DNA from: Sporomusaceae bacterium
GTDB taxonomy: Bacteria > Bacillota_C > Negativicutes > Sporomusales_B > UBA7701
Assembly (NCBI GenBank): GCA_022839045.1
Contig: JALHDI010000151.1
Location: 1 to 5,412, forward strand
Direction: 5' to 3'
DNA: 5,412 bases
Within the stretch, counting starts at the first letter, position 1. Each line of letters opens with the position of its first letter. The notes under the pieces were generated by a model. The model saw only the letters and a list, made by a program, of their open reading frames with translations, made no database searches and had not been told where the DNA came from. Below, piece by piece: positions 1 to 5,412 of this stretch. The translations under genes were made by a program, and so were the position numbers.

Positions 1-3
1 TAT

Positions 4-1473
4 TCATAATTTACAGCCTCCTAATTCTGCAACCAACCAATCCAGAGCACCCGGCACTGTTTTCCAAGCCTCATTCGCATCAGCCGAATATATTATAGCC
101 TCTTCCTCACTTCCAAATGAATACATATCAGGAAGATACCAGGGGATATGCTTTTTCCCCAATAAATATTGGGGCACATAGGGGTTTGATTCAAATGCCT
201 GTTTCAGATATCCCGCAGACTTGATTCCACCTGACTTTATAAAATATAAAAGTGCCTGGCTATAAAGCATGAAGCAAGTTGACTCATTATACTCCGAAAG
301 GAGCTTCTCGGCCTCCTCATTCATTCCTTCAGTCAAAAGGCAGTTGATCAAGGTGTAGCGGATCCCCTGATTATCATTGGGATTTAATTTGATCATCTCC
401 TGATAGTTATCAATAGCTTCCTGCCGTCTTCCTTTACTCCAAAGGCATCCTGAAAAACCAGCCAATGCTCTCATATAAGGCCGGGTTTCAAAAATTCCCC
501 AAAAATAACCCGTATTCTCTTTGAAAAATGAATCACCGAGAGCTATACGACCGACATTTACACCTTGCTCGTATAATTCCAGCCGCTCCTCTAATGATTC
601 ACTTTCTCCAGCCAATAAATTATAAGCGTCAGCACAGTAAGGCGATATGTTCAATGCTTTCCTTGCCAAGGCAAGACGTTTTTGTCTATTTGGTTCATCC
701 AATGCATCATAGATTATACCTTGCGCTTGATTGAGTTTTGTCTGTGAAAACCTTGGATAGACGCTAGCTGCTTTTTTCTTTTTTTGACTTTGCCTTTCCC
801 GGCTAATCAGAATCAAACCGGTACTCCCAGTATCATTTTTACTAAAGTGACGTATAAAATCAGCGTATGGAGGGACAATTTTAGGATGTGACTTTGACGG
901 TAAATTTGCTTTCCATTTGTCGAAATTATTATTCCTGAAAAATGAATTGATAAGATAGTCATATACTTTAACACGTAATTTGTTCATACCCTCCAGACTA
1001 TGGTCTGCTGTCCTGCCCATATGAAAACAAAGATTATCTTCAATATCTCTTATAACCCTAATACCTGAGGCAAAACCACTGGGAGGATTCAGCGGATTAA
1101 TGCCAAGGCTTCTTAATCCCGAAAAGAGCTCCTCCGTGCTGATCGTTTGAGGAATAAAAATGTTGTCTGGCATTCCATAGATAAATTTTTCCTCCTCCGC
1201 ATCTTCACTCCAGGCATAGTATAAAAAGTCAGCAAGAGGAATAAGTCTTTTTGTGGAAGCAATCCGGAAAGTAAATGTTCCGCTGAAATGATCTCTTATA
1301 ATATAATAAACAAGATGATCTTTATTTGATCTATGATAGTTCGTTATATTCACATCCATTGGTTTATCCTGATATCTGGCATAACCATCACTGCCAAAGT
1401 ACAGATGCTTTGATACTGAAACCAGCAATTGATGCAACTCATTGGAATATTCGGTAACAGTCTTAAACTGCAT
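4..1473 (-). CDS. ST7-like TPR protein with a possible degenerate integrase-like N-terminus
   Basis: The protein has 489 residues from the ATG at 1473; TGA at 6-4 ends it. I chose ATG over the in-frame GTG at 1482 because AGGAAG lies 8 nt before the ATG but directly abuts the GTG. Residues about 240-489 are helical TPR-type repeats. Seen there are ALARKALNISPYCADAYNLL (268-287), ETRPYMRALAGFSGCLW (329-345), GRRQEAIDNYQEMIKLNPND (348-367), NQGIRYTLINCLL (368-380) and YVPQYLLG (432-439). This pattern recalls the ST7-like family, whose bacterial members have no firm function; TPRs usually mediate protein binding. Residues about 40-146 contain DHFSG (61-65), YGMPD (99-103) and a GI-NPP-SG-GIR run (124-138), in the order of a DDE integrase core but lacking the second Asp and the Glu. 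A lysine run (231-234) links the halves. No signal peptide or membrane segment is evident. It lies downstream of the CRISPR array on the same strand. It is not a recognised cas gene, and its role is unknown. Confidence 0.85.
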   Translation of the reverse strand: MQFKTVTEYSNELHQLLVSVSKHLYFGSDGYARYQDKPMDVNITNYHRSNKDHLVYYIIRDHFSGTFTFRIASTKRLIPLADFLYYAWSEDAEEEKFIYGMPDNIFIPQTISTEELFSGLRSLGINPLNPPSGFASGIRVIRDIEDNLCFHMGRTADHSLEGMNKLRVKVYDYLINSFFRNNNFDKWKANLPSKSHPKIVPPYADFIRHFSKNDTGSTGLILISRERQSQKKKKAASVYPRFSQTKLNQAQGIIYDALDEPNRQKRLALARKALNISPYCADAYNLLAGESESLEERLELYEQGVNVGRIALGDSFFKENTGYFWGIFETRPYMRALAGFSGCLWSKGRRQEAIDNYQEMIKLNPNDNQGIRYTLINCLLTEGMNEEAEKLLSEYNESTCFMLYSQALLYFIKSGGIKSAGYLKQAFESNPYVPQYLLGKKHIPWYLPDMYSFGSEEEAIIYSADANEAWKTVPGALDWLVAELGGCKL

Positions 1474-1481
1474 AATCAACA

Positions 1482-1489
1482 CTTCCTTT
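1482..1489 (-). promoter_or_regulatory. Ribosome binding site that fixes the start of the TPR gene
   Basis: Minus strand AAAGGAAG. Its last base is 8 nt from the ATG at 1473, ideal Shine-Dalgarno spacing. It overlaps the upstream GTG codon at 1482-1480, so the longer 492-residue reading is unlikely. Confidence 0.7.
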
Positions 1490-1539
1490 ACAATATTGAG
1501 CGAATCATTGATTTAAAGAACAAACAAGTACTGTCAGCT

Positions 1540-1545
1540 ATTATA
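1540..1545 (-). promoter_or_regulatory. Possible -10 box for the TPR gene
   Basis: The minus strand reads a perfect TATAAT here, about 66 nt before the ATG. No good -35 is found 16-18 bp upstream (AATACC at 17 bp spacing), so this is only a candidate. An alternative is a weak TTGCTG with a 17-bp gap to TAATAT, further upstream and overlapping the palindrome at 1595-1606. Confidence 0.3.
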
Positions 1546-1594
1546 AACCAACTGCCCTCTTGGGTATTCTATATAACCTAATATTAACCTTTTA

Positions 1595-1606
1595 CTGAAT
1601 ATTCAG
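1595..1606. repeat. Perfect 12-bp palindrome CTGAATATTCAG
   Basis: A perfect dyad without a loop, 21 bp beyond the last repeat and upstream of the TPR gene. It could be an operator for a dimeric regulator or could be chance in AT-rich DNA. It is too short and AT-rich for a terminator. Confidence 0.35.
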
Positions 1607-1627
1607 CAACATATAATTTTGTAAGGG

Positions 1628-1659
1628 ATTTCAATCCACGCCCCTACGCGAGGGGCGAC
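1628..1659 (-). repeat. Trailer-end repeat 1, divergent stem
   Basis: This is the oldest repeat. On the minus strand its arms are CGCCCCT and AGGGGCG (7 bp) around loop CGCGT, with the standard handle TGGATTGAAAT. Both arms changed together relative to the other repeats, so the hairpin is intact. This is a different repeat lineage or a covarying ancestor rather than random trailer decay. Confidence 0.9.
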
Positions 1660-1694
1660 CAATTGCCGGAGCCGTATATTTGGGAGGGTTTATG

Positions 1695-1726
1695 ATTTCA
1701 ATCCACACTCCCCAGCGGGGAGCGAC
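1695..1726 (-). repeat. Trailer-end repeat 2, G-U wobble form
   Basis: Minus strand arms are CGCTCCCC and GGGGAGTG with loop GCT. Position 4 (G) faces position 20 (T), giving a G-U wobble in RNA. It differs from type B at two positions (4 and 13) and from type A at three (11, 13, 20). Confidence 0.9.
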
Positions 1727-1760
1727 TTCCGTCCTCGTCTACTGCAAACCAGTACCATGC

Positions 1761-1792
1761 ATTTCAATCCAAACTCCCCCGCGGGGAGCGAC
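1761..1792 (-). repeat. Trailer-end repeat 3, with a mutated stem base
   Basis: Minus strand loop GCG and 3' arm GGGGAGTT. Position 21 is T instead of G, breaking the base pair with C3 next to the expected Cas5d cleavage site, and the position 4/20 pair is G-U. Processing at this repeat may be weakened; this is inference. Confidence 0.9.
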
Positions 1793-2327
1793 GTAAATAG
1801 TTGAGTATCGTTCAGGGTTTTTTGTCAATTTCAATCCACGCTCCCCCGTGGGGAGCGACCTTCAAGGCCGTAAATGTTATCATATCTGCTTCGATTTCAA
1901 TCCACGCTCCCCCGTGGGGAGCGACCCTTCTCCCATATATGTATCAAAAATTATATTAGCAGATTTCAATCCACGCTCCCCCGTGGGGAGCGACCAGATA
2001 AGTCATATAGATATGCGGATAAGCTTGGTGATTTCAATCCACGCTCCCCCGTGGGGAGCGACGCCATACGCAGCCGATCACACTGCCCTTGTGGCAATTT
2101 CAATCCACGCTCCCCCGTGGGGAGCGACTCTCGGCAGCCATGCCAGTGCTGATCCTGTCGCTATTTCAATCCACGCTCCCCCGTGGGGAGCGACGATGAA
2201 AAGCTCGATGATAAATACGACAACTCGCAATTTCAATCCACGCTCCCCCGTGGGGAGCGACTTGGTGGGTATGGTCTGCCAGCGCAGAAATACCTATTTC
2301 AATCCACGCTCCCCCGTGGGGAGCGAC

Positions 2328-2362
2328 CCTCGTCTTCTTCAAATTCAAAATCCTCTTCAGCT
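2328..2362 (-). other. Spacer 11: encodes an acidic peptide on the crRNA strand
   Basis: The minus strand reads AEEDFEFEEDE without a stop, typical of an acidic, low-complexity protein tail. The protein is not identifiable. Unlike spacers 25 and 33, the crRNA would have the sense of the coding strand. Confidence 0.3.
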
Positions 2363-2798
2363 ATTTCAATCCACGCTCCCCCGTGGGGAGCGACATACCA
2401 CATATGAAATAACAGAGTTGATATCAACATTTCAATCCACGCTCCCCCGTGGGGAGCGACGTTCTCTTAAAGAGGCTTTCCTTTCACATACGCAGATTTC
2501 AATCCACGCTCCCCCGTGGGGAGCGACGTGACGGATCTGGACGATGAACTCAAACAGATTGAATTTCAATCCACGCTCCCCCGTGGGGAGCGACTTGTAA
2601 CTTGCATAATTGATTCTCGGGTTTCTTTAGATTTCAATCCACGCTCCCCCGTGGGGAGCGACCTCAACTATGCCCGTATTGCTGACTGACAAAATACTTA
2701 TTTCAATCCACGCTCCCCCGTGGGGAGCGACTTTGTATGCGGATAAGACTATTTATAATTTTGCAGATTTCAATCCACGCTCCCCCGTGGGGAGCGAC

Positions 2799-2835
2799 GC
2801 AAAGCAGGAGTAAAGGAAGGTGGCAAAGATGAATG
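2799..2835 (-). other. Spacer 18: possible phage gene junction
   Basis: The plus strand reads AKQE, a TAA stop, then purine-rich AGGAAGGTGG and ATG about 5 nt later. This is the pattern of one gene ending and the next starting with a Shine-Dalgarno site, as in compact phage or plasmid operons. Confidence 0.35.
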
Positions 2836-3034
2836 ATTTCAATCCACGCTCCCCCGTGGGGAGCGACGCAGCAGATGTCCGATGTAGTAAGGTTATTTGA
2901 GAATTTCAATCCACGCTCCCCCGTGGGGAGCGACATCTATTACTCTTTGTCTATGACTTGTTAATGTCTATTTCAATCCACGCTCCCCCGTGGGGAGCGA
3001 CGAAAATAAAATGAGAGCTCTTGAAGGACTGATT

Positions 3035-3066
3035 ATTTTAATCCACGCTCCCCCGTGGGGAGCGAC
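3035..3066 (-). repeat. Type-A repeat with a handle mutation
   Basis: The plus strand begins ATTTTAATCC instead of ATTTCAATCC, so the minus-strand handle is TGGATTAAAAT (G to A at repeat position 28). The crRNA of the spacer to its left (3002-3034) would carry this altered 5' handle. The change is not inherited by newer repeats, so it probably arose after the repeat had ceased to be leader-proximal. Confidence 0.85.
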
Positions 3067-3267
3067 TTAATGCTGATGTAATAGCACATATTCAGAGGCT
3101 CATTTCAATCCACGCTCCCCCGTGGGGAGCGACCCTATAGACAGCCCAGAGTTGATGCTATGGCACAAGATTTCAATCCACGCTCCCCCGTGGGGAGCGA
3201 CTCAGCGTATAAGTTATTGTGACATCACTAAAGATATTTCAATCCACGCTCCCCCGTGGGGAGCGAC

Positions 3268-3301
3268 TAGCAATAGTAGACCCTCCTTATGGAATTAATG
3301 T
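3268..3301 (-). other. Spacer 25: matches a DPPY methyltransferase motif
   Basis: The plus strand of this spacer reads AIVDPPYGIN without a stop. DPPY followed by G is catalytic motif IV of N6-adenine/N4-cytosine DNA methyltransferases, common on phages and plasmids. The crRNA is the minus strand, so it would be complementary to the coding strand of such a gene. The call rests on ten residues. Confidence 0.6.
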
Positions 3302-3368
3302 ATTTCAATCCACGCTCCCCCGTGGGGAGCGACGCTTTAAAATAAATGGGGTAAGACAGTTATTGCCT

Positions 3369-3400
3369 ATTTCAATCCACGCTCCCCCGTGGGGAGTGAC
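3369..3400 (-). repeat. Hybrid A/B repeat at the block boundary
   Basis: On the minus strand the first ten positions (GTCACTCCCC) match type B, while loop ACG and 3' arm GGGGAGCG match type A. Position 4 A faces position 20 C, an A-C mismatch in the stem. It is the only repeat of this form and lies exactly between the last A repeat (3302-3333) and the first B repeat (3436-3467). Confidence 0.95.
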
Positions 3401-3802
3401 CAATCCGAAATATCAGAACAGCATTAAAAAGGTTTATTTCAATCCACACTCCCCTGCGGGGAGTGACCAGAGATACAGCGCAGACAAGGCACAGCAAGTA
3501 AAATTTCAATCCACACTCCCCTGCGGGGAGTGACCGAATCATTTTTATTATATGATAATCACAAAAGAATTTCAATCCACACTCCCCTGCGGGGAGTGAC
3601 CCTATACTTCAAAGACCAGATAAAAGCAAACGGAGATTTCAATCCACACTCCCCTGCGGGGAGTGACAAAGCGGCGATATAGGAGCAATCCTCAAAATTG
3701 TCGATTTCAATCCACACTCCCCTGCGGGGAGTGACTTTTCAACGGCATTGCCACAGGGCGATATTTGTAGATTTCAATCCACACTCCCCTGCGGGGAGTG
3801 AC

Positions 3803-3837
3803 GGGATGCTTGCATGGATGCAAATACTGCTATGCAA
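3803..3837 (-). other. Spacer 33: matches a radical-SAM CX3CX2C motif
   Basis: The plus strand reads GCLHGCKYCYA without a stop. The three cysteines have the CX3CX2C spacing of the radical-SAM iron-sulfur site, with the usual aromatic residue before the third cysteine. The likely target is a radical-SAM gene on a mobile element. The crRNA would be complementary to its coding strand. The call rests on eleven residues. Confidence 0.6.
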
Positions 3838-5272
3838 ATTTCAATCCACACTCCCCTGCGGGGAGTGACGAAAAGCTCATAGACATGGTGATTGGAATGT
3901 ATTTATTTCAATCCACACTCCCCTGCGGGGAGTGACGCAAGCCTGTATTCGATATAAAGGTAAAACCACAATTTCAATCCACACTCCCCTGCGGGGAGTG
4001 ACTTATTAATGCTCTTCAGGAAAGGCACAAGAAGCAGATTTCAATCCACACTCCCCTGCGGGGAGTGACGTGCTGCCCCCTTCCACAATTTTCAGATCAA
4101 TAATGATTTCAATCCACACTCCCCTGCGGGGAGTGACGAAGGTATTCAATGGCCTGCTGTAACTAAACGCACATTTCAATCCACACTCCCCTGCGGGGAG
4201 TGACATTGGTGCAAAGTCACAGATACAGCGATAGTCCAATTTCAATCCACACTCCCCTGCGGGGAGTGACACATTATATCAAAAGATAAAGTAAAAAATA
4301 CTGTTATTTCAATCCACACTCCCCTGCGGGGAGTGACACAAGGGTATCAAATACGCAATCCTCGTTTAGCATTTCAATCCACACTCCCCTGCGGGGAGTG
4401 ACTAATCGCATATTTTTAGGTTGGGATACAGACCCAAATTTCAATCCACACTCCCCTGCGGGGAGTGACTGGTTCAGAAGTGAATATGATAGGTTGATTG
4501 ACATTTCAATCCACACTCCCCTGCGGGGAGTGACATATCAGATACCTTCCCAATAACGCAGTAACAACCATTTCAATCCACACTCCCCTGCGGGGAGTGA
4601 CACTGCATTAGGCAAAATAGGGCAGAGTATAGCAAAATTTCAATCCACACTCCCCTGCGGGGAGTGACCACTTCATGTAAAAGAGAACTACCGGCTACAA
4701 CTATTTCAATCCACACTCCCCTGCGGGGAGTGACTGCCTTATCAACCATTCCGGCATATGTCTTAATATATTTCAATCCACACTCCCCTGCGGGGAGTGA
4801 CTTCGCGCACCAGCTTTTGAAGAATAGGTTCATTCCAATTTCAATCCACACTCCCCTGCGGGGAGTGACTATCAACCGAACTCCGGCAGGACTTTGAGAA
4901 GGAAATTTCAATCCACACTCCCCTGCGGGGAGTGACTTGACTAAGTATGTTAGAGATTTTATTCTCAACTATATTTCAATCCACACTCCCCTGCGGGGAG
5001 TGACGCTATCCTAAGCTTATCCAACACAGTCACAATGATATTTCAATCCACACTCCCCTGCGGGGAGTGACTCACCTTCTTTCACCGTATAACACTTCCT
5101 CTATATTTCAATCCACACTCCCCTGCGGGGAGTGACGTACTTCGTTAACCTTCCTGTCCTGCTCTTGATTATTTCAATCCACACTCCCCTGCGGGGAGTG
5201 ACGCCCCTATTGACATACTCAGTCATTTTATCAATACAGGATTTCAATCCACACTCCCCTGCGGGGAGTGAC

Positions 5273-5307
5273 TAAGCGCGCAAGGACTAACAAATGCGGA
5301 GATAGCA
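5273..5307 (-). other. Spacer 55: possible helix-turn-helix gene fragment
   Basis: The plus strand reads SAQGLTNAEIA, resembling the start of a LuxR-type or terminase-small-subunit helix-turn-helix (GLTNxEIA). Such motifs are common, so the target cannot be named. Confidence 0.35.
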
Positions 5308-5412
5308 ATTTCAATCCACACTCCCCTGCGGGGAGTGACGTAAAGTTTGCAGAGTTAGACATCAATAACATTGAAATTTCAATCCACACTCCCCTGCGGG
5401 GAGTGACTGCTG

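Larger units (their letters stand above)
1474..1627. other. AT-rich intergenic stretch between the CRISPR trailer end and the TPR gene
   Basis: This stretch contains no ORF of note. It holds the ribosome binding site, the candidate -10 box and the palindrome described separately. I see no GC-rich hairpin followed by a T-run on the minus strand, so no intrinsic terminator separates the array transcript from the gene. It is AT-rich like a CRISPR leader, but repeat polarity places it at the trailer end. Confidence 0.6.
1828..3333 (-). repeat. Type-A repeat block, 23 repeats
   Basis: Minus strand arms are CGCTCCCC and GGGGAGCG with loop ACG. Twenty-two copies are identical. The copy at 3035-3066 has one change in the handle. 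Twenty-two spacers lie within the block. It is the older interior part of the array, between the three divergent repeats and the hybrid repeat. Confidence 0.95.
3436..5407 (-). repeat. Type-B repeat block, 30 identical repeats
   Basis: Minus strand arms are CACTCCCC and GGGGAGTG with loop GCA and the standard handle. All 30 copies are identical, consistent with recent, leader-proximal growth. Type B differs from A at positions 4, 11, 13 and 20; changes 4 and 20 are compensatory (G-C to A-U). The block continues beyond the window. Confidence 0.95.
1628..5412 (-). CRISPR. Subtype I-C CRISPR array, 57 repeats, running off the right edge
   Basis: Repeats are 32 bp; 56 complete spacers are 33-38 bp (mode 35). 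On the minus strand each repeat has GT, an 8-nt arm, a 3-nt loop, the complementary arm, then TGGATTGAAAT, the 11-nt 5' handle expected after Cas5d cleavage in subtype I-C. Transcription is therefore leftward and the leader lies right of 5412. Repeat starts: 1628, 1695, 1761, 1828, 1894, 1963, 2031, 2097, 2163, 2230, 2296, 2363, 2429, 2496, 2563, 2631, 2700, 2767, 2836, 2903, 2970, 3035, 3102, 3170, 3236, 3302, 3369, 3436, 3503, 3569, 3636, 3704, 3771, 3838, 3905, 3971, 4038, 4106, 4173, 4239, 4306, 4371, 4438, 4503, 4570, 4637, 4703, 4770, 4838, 4905, 4973, 5040, 5105, 5171, 5241, 5308, 5376. No two spacers look identical. Five bases of a 57th spacer follow the last repeat. Confidence 0.98.

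Noticed and set aside
528..734. 68-codon plus-strand frame inside the TPR gene
   Set aside because: It lies wholly antisense to a well-supported coding frame and has no recognisable domain.
1480..1482. GTG as the start codon of the TPR gene
   Set aside because: The Shine-Dalgarno sequence overlaps it with no spacing, whereas the ATG nine bases further in is ideally placed.
1483..1627. AT-rich stretch read as the CRISPR leader
   Set aside because: The repeats end in ATTGAAAT on the minus strand, so transcription runs away from this side. The divergent repeats also sit here, as expected for the trailer end.
1848..2531. Long open reading frames across the array on both strands, with recurring peptides such as FQSTLPRGER and VAPHGGAWIEI
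   Set aside because: They are translations of the repeat in different frames joined by unrelated spacers. The same applies to every open frame from 1848 to 4968, and none has a credible start context.
1995..2766. Spacers 6 (1995-2030) and 17 (2732-2766) share the 12-mer TATGCGGATAAG, both readable as YADK
   Set aside because: One 12-bp match among 56 spacers can occur by chance, and the flanking bases do not match, so it is not a duplicated spacer. Related protospacers remain possible.
3812..3825. Inverted repeat TTGCAT-GG-ATGCAA inside spacer 33
   Set aside because: It is a by-product of the codons in the captured sequence. There is no sign of a function in the array.

Overview
The window holds two things: one minus-strand protein gene (positions 4-1473) and a very long CRISPR array (1628 to the right edge, 5412) that runs off the window. 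The repeat is 32 bp with an 8-bp stem, a 3-nt loop and the 11-nt 3' end TGGATTGAAAT on the minus strand. This is the established form of a subtype I-C repeat (Cas5d-processed). No cas gene lies in the window. The organism is a bacterium. The moderately AT-rich gene, the AAAGGAAG ribosome binding site and the I-C repeat fit Bacillota (Clostridia or Negativicutes-like) best, but this is a weak inference.

Layout: 4-1473 encodes a 489-residue protein whose C-terminal half is a TPR region of the ST7-like type. Its N-terminal third may be a degenerate integrase-like (RNase H fold) domain. Positions 1474-1627 are an AT-rich intergenic stretch with a ribosome binding site, a possible -10 box and a perfect 12-bp palindrome. 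Positions 1628-5412 hold 57 complete repeats and 56 complete spacers (33-38 bp, mode 35), plus 5 bp of another spacer.

Repeat polarity shows that the array is transcribed leftward on the minus strand. The leader, the newest spacers and probably the cas operon therefore lie beyond position 5412. The left end is the old, trailer end, where the three divergent repeats sit. Gene and array share a strand, and the gene lies downstream of the array.

The most notable feature is that the array is a mosaic. Three divergent repeats (1628-1792) are followed by 23 type-A repeats (1828-3333), one hybrid repeat exactly at the boundary (3369-3400), and 30 identical type-B repeats (3436-5407). Types A and B differ at four positions. 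Two of these are a compensatory base-pair change in the stem and two are in the loop. The hybrid is B in its first ten positions and A in the rest, as expected from a crossover between two arrays or from a stepwise repeat mutation. Several spacers encode recognisable protein motifs: a radical-SAM CX3CX2C motif, a DPPY methyltransferase motif and a helix-turn-helix-like segment. These hint at targeted mobile-element genes.
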